This document shows positions 32,258-41,253 of a stretch of 64,000 nucleotides of DNA, piece by piece; position 1 is the stretch's first letter, and each line of letters opens with the position of its first letter. Made by a program: the position numbers and the translations under genes. Source of the DNA: Arthrobacter sp. UNC362MFTsu5.1 (GTDB lineage Bacteria; Actinomycetota; Actinomycetes; Actinomycetales; Micrococcaceae). The DNA is taken from positions 23,607 to 87,606 of the forward strand of contig NZ_JMLE01000021.1 in assembly GCF_000685965.1 (NCBI RefSeq). Direction: 5' to 3'. The notes under the pieces were generated by a model that saw only the letters and a list, made by a program, of their open reading frames with translations, was not told the origin of the DNA and made no database searches.

Positions 32258-33595
32258 ATGAAGAAACTAATCCGTGCTGCCGCCGTCGCAGCCGCCGCAG
32301 CCCTGGCGTTGTCAGCCTGCGGCGGCGTCGGAGCCTCCAGCGACCCGGCCAACGTCAGCCCCACCGGGGAGATCAAACCCCGTGAAATTTCGTGGCTGCT
32401 GTCACGTCCGGCCGACGGGGCAGTCATCAACATCATGAAGAAGCTCGCTGACGACTATGCCAAGGACCACCCGGGCTTCGCACTGAACCTCATCACCACC
32501 CCGGACCGGCCCTCCTACATCCAGAAGCTGGAGACCCTGGCAGCAGCCAACAAGCTGCCGGAGCTCTTCGATACGGACGCCACGCCCTTCGCCCAGCATC
32601 TGGCAAAGCAGGGCAAAATGGTCGACGCCGAGAAGCTCCTGAAAACGCTGGACATCTACGATGACTACCGGCCCGGGGCACTGGACTACCAGCGCTTTGA
32701 CGACGGCTCCCTGTACATGATCCCGTTCCAGTTCGAGCTGGAGTACTTCTGGTACAACAAGGCGCTGCTGCAAAAGGCCGGCGTCACGGTACCGAAGTCC
32801 CTCGACGACATCCCTGCAATGTGCACGGCGCTGCGCAGTGCGGGGATCACGCCGATCGCCATTGACGGCCAGGACCAGTGGCCGCTGGAACGCTACGTGG
32901 CCTATCAGCCGTTCCGGGCAGCCGGCCCGGAGTTCGTCCAGAAGCTGAAGAAGGGCGAGGCGGCGTTCACCGATCCTGCCGGGCAGAAGACCGTTGAGTG
33001 GATGGCCGCGCTGGGCAAGGCCAAGTGCTTCCAGGACGGCTTCTCCGCCCAGGGCTACTCGGACGCGCAGAACCAGTTCACGTCCGGCCAGGCGGCCATG
33101 TACAACATCGGCACGTGGGAGCTGCCAAGCCTGGCCACCGACAAGCTGAACTCCGCAGTCCGGGACGACGTCGACTTCTTCACCCTGCCCACCACAGCCG
33201 GTTCGGCGACGGCGGCCAACGAGTTCGTCTCCCCGTCCGGCATCGGAATGGCGGTCAACGCCAAGACCTACGATCCGCTGGTGAGTGACTTCCTGAAGTT
33301 TGCCCTGGCCAAGTACCCCGCCGAGTACGCGGCCACGGGTGCCCTCTCGCCCACCACCAATGTGCAGACCACGGTCCCGGCCAACGCCACCCCGCTGTAC
33401 AAGAAGGCGCTGGATACGGCGGACACCCTCGGGGCAAAGCAGGCCATGCCGTGGGACACCCAGCTGGACCCCACCACCAACGGCAGGCTCCAGCAGGAAC
33501 TCGTGCTCCTGGTTCAGGGCAACATCACGCCGGAGCAGTTCACCAGCACCATGGACAGCACCATCAAGCAGAACGCCCCCAAGTTCTTCAAGTAA
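32258..33595 (+). CDS. Fructo-oligosaccharide-type ABC binding lipoprotein
   Basis: This 445-residue family 1 solute-binding protein has signal peptide and lipobox LSAC (Cys ~21). Body motifs include ISWLLSRPADGAVINIMKKLADDYAKDHPGF, then ELFDTDATPFAQHLAKQGKMVDAEKLL and FTSGQAAMYNIGTWELP. GGGAGAT lies before the ATG. A stable hairpin directly after the stop separates it from the permeases, so the binding protein is probably made in excess. The ligand is inferred from the GH32 neighbours. Confidence 0.9.
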   Translation: MKKLIRAAAVAAAAALALSACGGVGASSDPANVSPTGEIKPREISWLLSRPADGAVINIMKKLADDYAKDHPGFALNLITTPDRPSYIQKLETLAAANKLPELFDTDATPFAQHLAKQGKMVDAEKLLKTLDIYDDYRPGALDYQRFDDGSLYMIPFQFELEYFWYNKALLQKAGVTVPKSLDDIPAMCTALRSAGITPIAIDGQDQWPLERYVAYQPFRAAGPEFVQKLKKGEAAFTDPAGQKTVEWMAALGKAKCFQDGFSAQGYSDAQNQFTSGQAAMYNIGTWELPSLATDKLNSAVRDDVDFFTLPTTAGSATAANEFVSPSGIGMAVNAKTYDPLVSDFLKFALAKYPAEYAATGALSPTTNVQTTVPANATPLYKKALDTADTLGAKQAMPWDTQLDPTTNGRLQQELVLLVQGNITPEQFTSTMDSTIKQNAPKFFK

Positions 33596-33603
33596 ACCGC
33601 AGC

Positions 33604-33629
33604 GGCGGGGGACCGGAAGGTCCCCCGCC
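33604..33629 (+). terminator. Intercistronic hairpin after the binding protein
   Basis: An 11-bp perfect GC stem with a GGAA tetraloop lies between the binding protein stop (33595) and the permease start (33644). There is no U run. It is the usual device for stabilising binding-protein mRNA or partly terminating. Confidence 0.6.
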
Positions 33630-33643
33630 CGAAAGGCCCAGCC

Positions 33644-34525
33644 ATGCTTCCCAACCGGTCAAGGACCTCAGTCCTGGTCTTCCTGCTTCCACCCTTGCTG
33701 CTCTACTGCGCAGCCGTGCTCTTCCCGATTCTCCAATCGTTGTTCCTCAGCTTCTTTTCGTGGAACGGCATCAGCGACATGGAGTTCATCGGGCTGGACA
33801 ACTACGTCCGGATGCTCACCGCCGATGACATCTTCTGGCGCTCATTCTTCAACGCGCTCCTCTACCTGGCCATCTGCTTGGTCCTGCAGCTCGGCGGCGC
33901 CCTGGTTGTAGCCAGCCTGCTCACGTCCCTGCGCCGGGGGCGGGAGCTCATCAAGACCCTCTACCTGCTGCCGGCCGTGATCTCCACGGTGGCCATCGCG
34001 TTCCTCTTCGTGCGCATCTACTCCATCGACCCGGTGGGACTGCTCAACCAGCTGCTGCACTGGATCGGGCTCGGCACCTTCGAGCGCGCCTGGCTGTCCG
34101 ACGTCAACACGGTGCTTGCCGCGGTCTCCGCTCCCGAGGGCTGGCGGTTCACCGGGCTGTACATGCTCATCATCTACGCCGCGCTGATCGCCGTGCCCAA
34201 GGAGCTGGAAGAAGCTGCCGTTCTGGACGGTGCCTCAAAGTGGACGCTCTTCACGAAGATCCGCTTCCCGTACATCAGGCCGGTGTGGATCACCACCACC
34301 ATCATGGCCACCACCTACGGCCTGCGCGGCTTCGACATCCCCTACCTCATGACCAACGGCGGCCCCGGCCAGTCCTCGGAACTGCTCACCACGTACATGT
34401 ACAAAACAGCGTTCACCAGCACCGACTTCGGGTACGCCAGCACCATCTCCGTGTTCATCGTTATCGAGTGCCTGGTCGCCGTCGGCCTCATCCTGTTCAT
34501 GCTCAAGCGGAAGGCAGACTCTTGA
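33644..34525 (+). CDS. Sugar ABC permease (MalF-like)
   Basis: This 293-residue, six-helix permease has EAA loop KELEEAAVLDGASKWTLFTKIRFPYIRPV. Helix 1 is VLVFLLPPLLLYCAAVLFPILQSLF. It follows the hairpin after the binding-protein gene, and its stop overlaps the next start by TTGA. It works with the second permease and an ATPase not encoded here. Confidence 0.92.
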   Translation: MLPNRSRTSVLVFLLPPLLLYCAAVLFPILQSLFLSFFSWNGISDMEFIGLDNYVRMLTADDIFWRSFFNALLYLAICLVLQLGGALVVASLLTSLRRGRELIKTLYLLPAVISTVAIAFLFVRIYSIDPVGLLNQLLHWIGLGTFERAWLSDVNTVLAAVSAPEGWRFTGLYMLIIYAALIAVPKELEEAAVLDGASKWTLFTKIRFPYIRPVWITTTIMATTYGLRGFDIPYLMTNGGPGQSSELLTTYMYKTAFTSTDFGYASTISVFIVIECLVAVGLILFMLKRKADS

Positions 34526-35427
34526 TCACCCAAACAGCCCCGGCTACTCCACCCGCCGCCGTCGTGCCCCCCACACCCGCCATCCCAAGGCGACGCCGGA
34601 AGCCCAGCCTGTACCGGACCCTGTCGCGGGTGCTGATCATGCTGATCGTGATCGTCCAGGTCTATCCGCTCGCCTGGCTGTTCCTGACCAGCCTGCGCAC
34701 CGAGCATGACTTCGCCACCGGCGACCCGTTCGCCCTGCCCAGCTCGCTGACATGGGAGAACTACGCACGGGCGTTCGAAACCGGCGATCTCGGCAGGAAC
34801 ATCCTGAACAGCTTCATCGTCACCATGGGCGCCAACGTCCTGATCGTCCTGTTCGGCATGATGGCCGCCTACGCCATCCAGGTCCTGGGTTTCCGGCTGA
34901 GCAAGTTTGTCCGCGGGCTGTTCCTGATCGGAATCATCGTTCCCGTCCAGATCGCCCTGGTCCCGCTGTTCATCGACTACTCAACAGTGAACCTGCTGGA
35001 CACCTACCAGTCGATGATCATCCCCCTGGCCGGCTTCGCGCTGCCCATGTCCATCTACCTGTTCTCATCGTTCTTCGAATACATCCCCCGCGAAACCTAC
35101 GAGGCCGCCTCCCTTGACGGCGCCGGGCCGTACCGGATCTTCGGACTGATTACGCTGCCGCTGTCGCTGAACACAGTGGTCACGGTGGTGCTGGTCAACA
35201 GCATCTTCATCTGGAACGACTTCATCTTCGCCAACACGTTCGTTCTCTCCGAGGACCTGAAAACAATCCCCCTGGGCCTGCAGAACTACATCGGCGCCAT
35301 GGGCAAGGTGGACTGGACAGCCACCTTCGCTGCCGTGTGCGTCACCATCACGCCCCTGCTCCTGGTCTTCCTCGTCCTGAACAAAGCCATGATCCAGGGC
35401 TTGGAAAGCGGGGCGACGAAGGGATGA
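34522..35427 (+). CDS. Sugar ABC permease (MalG-like)
   Basis: This 301-residue permease starts at TTG 34522, overlapping the preceding stop. A Pro-rich cytoplasmic N terminus is followed by six helices. The EAA loop reads RETYEAASLDGAGPYRIFGLITLPLSLNT. The start is fixed by the overlap; earlier in-frame codons would lie inside the other permease gene. It overlaps the LacI gene by ATGA. Confidence 0.92.
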   Translation: MITQTAPATPPAAVVPPTPAIPRRRRKPSLYRTLSRVLIMLIVIVQVYPLAWLFLTSLRTEHDFATGDPFALPSSLTWENYARAFETGDLGRNILNSFIVTMGANVLIVLFGMMAAYAIQVLGFRLSKFVRGLFLIGIIVPVQIALVPLFIDYSTVNLLDTYQSMIIPLAGFALPMSIYLFSSFFEYIPRETYEAASLDGAGPYRIFGLITLPLSLNTVVTVVLVNSIFIWNDFIFANTFVLSEDLKTIPLGLQNYIGAMGKVDWTATFAAVCVTITPLLLVFLVLNKAMIQGLESGATKG

Positions 35428-36545
35428 CGGCCATGGCAGATGGATATACTCCTGATGGAGGACAGATGATTTCGCAGGAGAAAGACTCAGGCAACGCGGC
35501 CACCCCCGACGTTCCTGTGAGGAAAAGCCGTGCCCAGCCGGTCACCCTCCGCGAAGTAGCTGAAGCAGCCGGTGTGTCCACTGCCACGGTGTCGCTGGTG
35601 ATCAACAAGAAGAAGAACGCCCGCATTGCCGAGCAGACGCGTCAGCGCGTCAAGGACGCGATCCGGCAGCTCGGGTACCGCCCAAACGCGATGGCGAAGA
35701 CGCTGGTCAGCGGCACCTCACGGTTCATCGGCCTCGTCGCAGACGGTGTGGCTACCACCCCGTTCGCGGGTCAGATCATCCACGGGGCGCAGGACGAAGC
35801 CTGGAAGCACGGCTACGCGCTGCTGATCGCCAACACCGAGGGGAACCGCGACCTGGAAACGGATGCGATCGCCATGATGCTGGAATACAAGGTGCGCGGC
35901 ATCCTGTACTCCACATGGTTCCACCGTCCCACTGTGGTGCCGGAGACGCTTCGCGAGGCGGACTTCGTCCTGGTCAACTGCTTCTCGCCGGAGCCCGGCG
36001 CTGCCCGTGCCGTGGTGCCCGACGAAGAGCAAGGCGGGAAGTCCGCGACGGAAATCCTGCTCCGCGGCGGCCACCGGCGCATCGCCTTTATCAACGCCAC
36101 CACCCCCGCGCCCGCCAGGGACGGACGGCTCCAGGGCTACAAGGATGCGCTGGAGGCTGCCGGAATTCCGTTCGACCCGGACCTGGTGCTGGAAGCCTAT
36201 CCGGACCAGGAAGGCGGCTACGGCGCCACCGAAGAGTTGCTCAAGCGCAACGTCGCCGCTGTGTACTGCTACAACGACCGGATGGCCATGGGACTATACG
36301 ACGGCCTGCGGGAAAACGGGCTCTCCATTCCGGATGACATGGCCGTGGTGGGTTTCGACAACCAGGAAGTTATCGCGGCCCACCTTCGGCCTCCGCTGTC
36401 CACAGTGTCCCTGCCCCACTACGAACTCGGGGCGGCAGGAGTGCGCATGCTGCTGGGCCTGGACGAGGCCTCCAGCGACGCCGCGGTGAAGATCATGTGC
36501 CCCGCCGTTGAACGGGCATCCGTGGCGGTGCACTCGCCGGCGTAG
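35424..36545 (+). CDS. LacI-family regulator of the fructan locus
   Basis: This ~373-residue regulator has an extended N terminus (~35 residues) before the HTH VTLREVAEAAGVSTATVSLVINKKKNARIAEQTRQRVKDAIRQLGYRPNAMAKTL. The effector domain shows FIGLVADGVATTPFAGQIIHGAQDEAWKHGYALL, GHRRIAFINATTPAPARDGRLQGYKDAL and VVGFDNQEVIAAHLRPPLSTVSLP. Possible starts are ATG 35424 (overlapping the permease stop), 35433 and 35466 (GGAGGA 3-4 nt away). It probably binds the three AAACGCTT operators between the GH32 genes, in response to a fructose-containing sugar. Confidence 0.92.
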   Translation: MTAMADGYTPDGGQMISQEKDSGNAATPDVPVRKSRAQPVTLREVAEAAGVSTATVSLVINKKKNARIAEQTRQRVKDAIRQLGYRPNAMAKTLVSGTSRFIGLVADGVATTPFAGQIIHGAQDEAWKHGYALLIANTEGNRDLETDAIAMMLEYKVRGILYSTWFHRPTVVPETLREADFVLVNCFSPEPGAARAVVPDEEQGGKSATEILLRGGHRRIAFINATTPAPARDGRLQGYKDALEAAGIPFDPDLVLEAYPDQEGGYGATEELLKRNVAAVYCYNDRMAMGLYDGLRENGLSIPDDMAVVGFDNQEVIAAHLRPPLSTVSLPHYELGAAGVRMLLGLDEASSDAAVKIMCPAVERASVAVHSPA

Positions 36546-36578
36546 GTTGCTTGGGTTGCGGGGCTCGTGGGGAAAGCA

Positions 36579-36610
36579 CGACGGCGGCACGCGGTTGGGT
36601 GCCGGCGTCG
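36579..36610 (+). terminator. Terminator, second copy of the 5258 module
   Basis: A 12-bp stem with one mismatch (36579-36590 with 36599-36610) lies 33 nt after the LacI stop. About 30 nt including flank match the element at 5254-5283 with only two substitutions. Confidence 0.6.
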
Positions 36611-36626
36611 CCTCGGTCCGGGCGCG

Positions 36627-38426
36627 CTACGTTTGCCGGGCGGCCAGGACTTCCTTGATCCGGGTCAGGTAGGGCCTCATTTGGGTTTCCCACCATTGGT
36701 CGGGGTCCTCTGCAAGCACTTCGTTTGCAGGGAGTTCAATGACGGTCCCAAGAGTGAGAGTGCATCCGGTGGAGGTCGGCTCAAGGCGATAGGTCGAGCG
36801 GCTGTTCATCTCGCCCGGCGAGATGGGCCTGGTTGTTGCCCACCAAGGGCCCTCTTCACCGATGACCTCGATGACGGAAACTGAACCGTCGCGGCCGATG
36901 AAGCACTGCTGTTCCCCGACGCCAGCAGGTGTCCCCGGCACGGTGAAAGCCCGCTGTGCGTTCGAGAGCAACACGGCGCTCTCGGCCGGCCGGATCAGCG
37001 ACCAAACAGTGAGGGCATCATGTTCGTAGGATTCAGAGACGTTCGCGCTGTAGGTCCTGGTGTGTCCGGCCGCGGCAGCGGCCTCCGCATCCTTGGCGGA
37101 CTCCACCGCCCGCTTCTGTCGGCGATTGACCACGGCGGAAGCGATGAGCAGGGTCACCAACATGGCGGTTGCGGTCAGGATGATGCCGAGCCCTAGCTCC
37201 GGCCTGCCGTAGTAGCTGATCACTGAGGCAACCACGGCGATGGCCAGGTAGCCGGCAGTGAAGAGGATGGTGTGGAGGACTTTGACGAGCGTGATCACTT
37301 GGTCATTATGAACGGCGTCCGCCTCTGGAGGTGAGAGGCGGCTACCGCGCGGCGAGGTCCGGCCCCGAGCCCCCGAACCCGCCGAACCCGCCGGAGCCCA
37401 GGAACTGAGGAGGGCGAGCCCCGCGGCCACCGCGGCGCTAAGCACTACTGCGCCCAGCCAGAGCGAGACGGGCCAGCGGATCGCGTCCGTCACCGCGAAC
37501 GCCAGGAGCTGTCCCGTCCACAGGACCGCCGCGATTCCTCCCGTGACCGCCGGCAGCCGCCTGCGCAGCCAGGTTGCCGGAAGCCGGGCCAGCATCAGGT
37601 CAGCCGCGACGGCGGCAATGGTGGCGCCCGCGGCTCCCGCAATGGAATACGTGCGGAATCCCAGCATCGCGACGGGCAGCCACGCCGCCGCGGCCACCAG
37701 CAGGGTGACAACCCCGCGGACCGGACGCTTCGCCGCGGAGAGCGTGAAGAGGAAGGGCGCGATGATCAGCAAGGTGGTCAGCAGGTAGCTGGCCAGGGTG
37801 ACGACTACCGGCAGCTCCGCCTGGACGCGCCCGGGGCTGCCGACCGGCGTCGGAACAAAGAGGGCCGTTGGCCCCGGCCGGACGAAGGCGGAGACGTAGA
37901 TGAGGAAGAACGCCCCCAGCCCGGTCATCAGTACGACGGCGAACAGCGTCGCCGGGGGCAGGGCCGGGTGATCGCCGGGGCTGGCTGAATGACTGGCCCG
38001 GGCGCTCCGGACCGCGGTACCGAGGATGAGGAAGAGACTGAATCCGAGCAGCAGGTGGGTGGGGCTGACCAAGGCATCCAGCGAGACCTCGATACCCAGG
38101 AGCTCGTGCCACAGCAGGTCCAGGCCGCCGGCGGTGGCAAAGAGGATGAGCCCCACCACGGTGCCCCGGTAGCCGGCAGGGATGGACTGAACTAGCGGCT
38201 GCCCCGGTGCCCGGTTCCGGAAGATTACGACGGCGGTCCACGCCGCCGTCGCCAGCATGCCGGAGTAGAGGGCGGCGTGCCACGGGGTGAAGAACGTCTC
38301 CAGGCTGGGAAGGTTCAGGTGCGCCCAGCCGTCCAGGAAGACGGCCAGCACCAGCCACAGGCCCAGGAGTTCGGTGACCAGGTCGCGGCGTCCGTCGGTC
38401 CTGGTGTTGCGTGCAGTTTCGAGCAT
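36627..38426 (-). CDS. Large membrane protein joined to a SRPBCC-like domain
   Basis: This 599-residue protein has an N-terminal membrane region (~1-345) with about nine helices (WLVLAVFLDGWAHLNLPSLETFFTPWHAALYSG, then LLWHELLGIEVSLDALVSPTHLLLGFSLFLILG). A charged linker follows, then two more helices (VLHTILFTAGYLAIAVVASVISYY, LGIILTATAMLVTLLIASAVV), and a soluble C-terminal domain (~435-599) of START/SRPBCC character (TYSANVSESYEHDALTVWSLIRPAES ... GCTLTLGTVIELPANEV). Either a fusion or two originally separate genes joined in frame near residue 375. His/Trp-rich motifs in the first part recall quinol- or metal-handling proteins, but no function is assigned. Confidence 0.6.
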   Translation of the reverse strand: MLETARNTRTDGRRDLVTELLGLWLVLAVFLDGWAHLNLPSLETFFTPWHAALYSGMLATAAWTAVVIFRNRAPGQPLVQSIPAGYRGTVVGLILFATAGGLDLLWHELLGIEVSLDALVSPTHLLLGFSLFLILGTAVRSARASHSASPGDHPALPPATLFAVVLMTGLGAFFLIYVSAFVRPGPTALFVPTPVGSPGRVQAELPVVVTLASYLLTTLLIIAPFLFTLSAAKRPVRGVVTLLVAAAAWLPVAMLGFRTYSIAGAAGATIAAVAADLMLARLPATWLRRRLPAVTGGIAAVLWTGQLLAFAVTDAIRWPVSLWLGAVVLSAAVAAGLALLSSWAPAGSAGSGARGRTSPRGSRLSPPEADAVHNDQVITLVKVLHTILFTAGYLAIAVVASVISYYGRPELGLGIILTATAMLVTLLIASAVVNRRQKRAVESAKDAEAAAAAGHTRTYSANVSESYEHDALTVWSLIRPAESAVLLSNAQRAFTVPGTPAGVGEQQCFIGRDGSVSVIEVIGEEGPWWATTRPISPGEMNSRSTYRLEPTSTGCTLTLGTVIELPANEVLAEDPDQWWETQMRPYLTRIKEVLAARQT

Positions 38427-38468
38427 CGTTGGCCACTTCCACGGAGGTGTTCGGTGAGGGGATGGCGC

Positions 38469-39149
38469 CTAAACCCGTGATGTTCTGTCAGCCGCAGGCT
38501 GCTTCCACAGCGCGACCGCCAGGACCGCGACCCAGAGCAGGAATGCCCCGATGCTGATCCGTTCGCTGATGCCCAGCACGAGGTTCGGTCCCGGCGCAGC
38601 CATGAACGCCACCATACCCATCGCCGCGGAAGCCGCGAGCGAAGCGATCGAATACGCGCGCATCCCGCCGTGGAAGCCCACAGCCACGAAACACATTGCC
38701 GCGACCATGAGGGCGAGCTGGACGTTGGTGGCGAGGATATGCATGGGAATGGAAGTATCGTCCCCCAGCGTCAGCGGGTAGAGGGCGCCCATGATGTTCC
38801 ACAGCCCGTACCCGATGAGCAGGCCGCCGGCGATGCGCAGGGCGCGGTTGCCGCGCACGGAGATCCAGACGCCCACCCCGAACGCGGTGAACAGCACCGT
38901 GTAGAGCCAAGTGAAGGGGAGCAGAACGTCCCGGCCGGGGGAGCCGACGGCGAAGAGTTCGCTGACCATCTGCTCGGTGCGCCGGTACCCGTCCCATCTG
39001 GACGCCGCCACCACGTCTGTGGCAACCACGTACAGCAGCGATGACAGCGCTCCTGCGGCGAGGAGGACTTTGCGGGTCACCTCATGGGGCTGACTTTCCT
39101 GCGTCGCGGCCCGCCTGCGCAGCGGGGGCTGGCGCTTGTCGATTGACAT
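38469..39149 (-). CDS. DUF998-family membrane protein
   Basis: This 226-residue protein has six helices of the DUF998 family. After a basic N terminus come VLLAAGALSSLLYVVATDVVAASRWDGYRRTEQMVSELFAVGSPGR (the typical helix 1 and following S-E-L loop), LPFTWLYTVLFTAFGVGVW, then LLIGYGLWNIMGALYPL. It is 42 nt upstream of the large membrane protein gene on the same strand, so the two may be co-transcribed. Function unknown. Confidence 0.8.
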   Translation of the reverse strand: MSIDKRQPPLRRRAATQESQPHEVTRKVLLAAGALSSLLYVVATDVVAASRWDGYRRTEQMVSELFAVGSPGRDVLLPFTWLYTVLFTAFGVGVWISVRGNRALRIAGGLLIGYGLWNIMGALYPLTLGDDTSIPMHILATNVQLALMVAAMCFVAVGFHGGMRAYSIASLAASAAMGMVAFMAAPGPNLVLGISERISIGAFLLWVAVLAVALWKQPAADRTSRV

Positions 39150-39248
39150 GTCCGGATGTCCTCAGAGTCCGCGGTCCGGCAGAGGTGCAGGGGCCCGCGG
39201 GCGATTGCCCCAGCGCCTATCTGTCTTAAGCTTTGGCCCGGTTGCCGC

Positions 39249-39367
39249 CGGTTGATAGGGCCGAACGGCCTTGCCCCGCACCCGTATCAACCGCGGCATG
39301 TCCGGGGGACTGGGATAGGCTCCCTTGGGACCTGAACAGGCATTGCTTGGGACCGGAACAAGCATCA
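39249..39367 (+). repeat. Hairpin and 22-bp tandem repeat upstream of a membrane-protein gene
   Basis: GGTTGATA (39249-39256) can pair with TATCAACC (39284-39291). Two 22-nt units (39324-39345 and 39346-39367, both starting CTTGGGACC) lie directly before the gene at 39378 with four to five differences. They may be a regulator-binding array. Confidence 0.5.
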
Positions 39368-39377
39368 ACTGCAAAGG

Positions 39378-39974
39378 GTGGGGAATACGTTGGATCTGCT
39401 GGGCGGCCTGAGCCGCGACGAACTCCGCAACTTTTGTTGGATTGCCGCCGCCGTTTTCGCGATTGTGGCCGGCCTCTGGCGTTGGCGCAGGCTCCACTGG
39501 ACTGCGCTGGGAGCCGTCCTGCTCTTCGCGGCACTCAACGCGGGTGCAGGGATCTACGTCCTGAACACTTTCCGTGACTCGCGCTGGTCAGCAGGGGGAG
39601 AACCGCCCTTGAGCGCTCCGTCGTTTTCCGAGACGCCGATCGTGGGGGAGTACTTTGGCCCCCTGGACTCCGCTCTGCAGGGCGTGGTCGGTGGGGTGAA
39701 CGACTTCCTGGCATTCAAGCAGGCACTTCCCATAGCCATGGACTTCCTTGCCTTGTCCGGCTGGGCCTTGCTGCTCTCGTTCCCGCTTGCCGTTCTCGCC
39801 GCAGTCATCAGTTTTGCCATGGCCAGGCGCCGATCGGCGGACTTCGAAAAATACCGTACCAAAGTTGACCTGCTCGAAGATGAGCTTGAGCAGGTCAAGC
39901 GGCAGATCTCTGCAGGGAATTCCGTCGAAACGGAATTCCCTGCAGAGAGTGCCCCTGAACAGGTACGCAACTGA
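39378..39974 (+). CDS. Small membrane protein with coiled-coil C terminus
   Basis: This ~198-residue protein has two helices near the N terminus (FCWIAAAVFAIVAGLWRW, LGAVLLFAALNAGAGIYVL), an extracytoplasmic loop (~60-115), a third helix (FLALSGWALLLSFPLAVLAAVISFAMA), and a charged coiled-coil tail (FEKYRTKVDLLEDELEQVKRQI). GTG 39378 or TTG 39390 may be the start. I do not recognise the family. Its last codons contain an 18-bp perfect hairpin (39908-39947). Confidence 0.6.
   Translation: MGNTLDLLGGLSRDELRNFCWIAAAVFAIVAGLWRWRRLHWTALGAVLLFAALNAGAGIYVLNTFRDSRWSAGGEPPLSAPSFSETPIVGEYFGPLDSALQGVVGGVNDFLAFKQALPIAMDFLALSGWALLLSFPLAVLAAVISFAMARRRSADFEKYRTKVDLLEDELEQVKRQISAGNSVETEFPAESAPEQVRN
39908..39947. 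repeat. 18-bp perfect inverted repeat with CGAA loop inside a coding end
   Basis: Bases 39908-39925 pair without a mismatch with 39930-39947. An adjacent 11-bp stem lies at 39865-39898. Both are in the last 40 codons of the membrane-protein gene. Confidence 0.85.
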
Positions 39975-40023
39975 GCGGCTGACGGCCTAAGGCGCAGCCA
40001 GCTTGGCGGCCGATTCCCTGCGG

Positions 40024-41253
40024 TCAGACCAGCTGAAGCCGGTCAGCCACCACGCGGCCACGGTGAATAACAGTGCGGCCGGGCAGCCTGTCCATCACCG
40101 CCGCCGTCACGGTGTCACCCTCCACCAGCACCAACTCTGCTGGGTCGCCCACCGCCAGCCCGGGCCGGTCCGCCACTGAAGCCAGCCGCCGCGTCCGGGG
40201 ATCGATCACGCTGGACCCGCCGATGGTGGCTACGGCAACACAGTGCTCTATAAGCTCGTCTGCCCGGAACTTGCTGGTGAACGCCAGCTGCCAGGCGCGG
40301 TCCAGCATGTCCGCGTTCCCGTACGGCGACCAGTAGTCGCGCTGCCCGTCCTGGCCCAGTCCAACCCGGACACCGGCGGCAGCGAGCTGCTGCAGGGGAA
40401 GCGGGGCGCCGGCGGGGGCGATGGTGGCCATCGACACATCCAGCGCCCCCATCTCCTCGATGAGTTCGTGGAGCTGGCCGGCCGGCAGATCTGCGAGGCC
40501 GTAGCCGTGCGAGATGGTCACCAGGCCCTGCATGCCCAGCGCCTTGGTGCGTTCCAGGATGAGCTGGGCGCTGAACAGTCCCAGCTGGCCGGGTTCGTGC
40601 AGGTGGATGTCCACCGGCACGCTGTACTTCTCGGCGAGGCCAAACACGATGTCCAGGTGGCGGGCCGGATCGCGGTCCAGAGCACAGGGATCAATCCCGC
40701 CCACCACGTCGGCGCCCAGCCGGAGCGCCTCCTCCAGCACCTCAGCGCTGCCCGGCTCCCGCAGCAGCCCGGCCTGCGGAAACGCGATCACAGCGACGTC
40801 GGCCCGGTCCCGGTGTGCCTCACGGGCAGCCAGCACGCCCTCCAAACGCTCCAGCCCGGCGTCGACATCCACCTGGGCGTAGCTGCGCACCCGGGTGGTG
40901 CCGCGCTCGATCATGGCCCCGAGCGTCAGGGTGGCCCGCTCTGCAACAGAAGCCTCCGCGCCGCGCCAGTTGTGCCGGTCGTTAAGCATCATGTTCCACA
41001 CGCCCGGCCCGCCGGTGTGCGGGCGGAACGGCAGCCCCAGCCGGGTGGAGTCGAGGTGGACGTGGACGTCGGAGAAGGACGGCAGCAGGATGCGGCCGCG
41101 CCCCTCCACGACGGTGGCACCCTCCGACGCTGAACCGGCAGGAGCAGCCCCCTCCGAGGCGGCGGGCCCGACGGCGGTGATGACCCCGCCGTCGAGCGTC
41201 ACGTCAGTGGCGTCCCCGCCCCAGGGGCGGACGTTGCGGAGGACCAGGGTCAT
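40024..41253 (-). CDS. Amidohydrolase, cytosine deaminase-like
   Basis: This 409-residue metal-dependent hydrolase is of the amidohydrolase superfamily. LPSFSDVHVHLDSTRLG carries the HxH metal pair, DIHLHEPGQ and TISHGYGLAD carry further His ligands, and VGLGQDGQRDYWSPYGNADMLDRAW carries the catalytic Asp. These match the CodA/cytosine deaminase branch. Its start overlaps the stop of the ABC binding protein by ATGA, so it belongs to the opp-type operon and probably acts on the imported compound. The substrate is unknown. Confidence 0.85.
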   Translation of the reverse strand: MTLVLRNVRPWGGDATDVTLDGGVITAVGPAASEGAAPAGSASEGATVVEGRGRILLPSFSDVHVHLDSTRLGLPFRPHTGGPGVWNMMLNDRHNWRGAEASVAERATLTLGAMIERGTTRVRSYAQVDVDAGLERLEGVLAAREAHRDRADVAVIAFPQAGLLREPGSAEVLEEALRLGADVVGGIDPCALDRDPARHLDIVFGLAEKYSVPVDIHLHEPGQLGLFSAQLILERTKALGMQGLVTISHGYGLADLPAGQLHELIEEMGALDVSMATIAPAGAPLPLQQLAAAGVRVGLGQDGQRDYWSPYGNADMLDRAWQLAFTSKFRADELIEHCVAVATIGGSSVIDPRTRRLASVADRPGLAVGDPAELVLVEGDTVTAAVMDRLPGRTVIHRGRVVADRLQLV

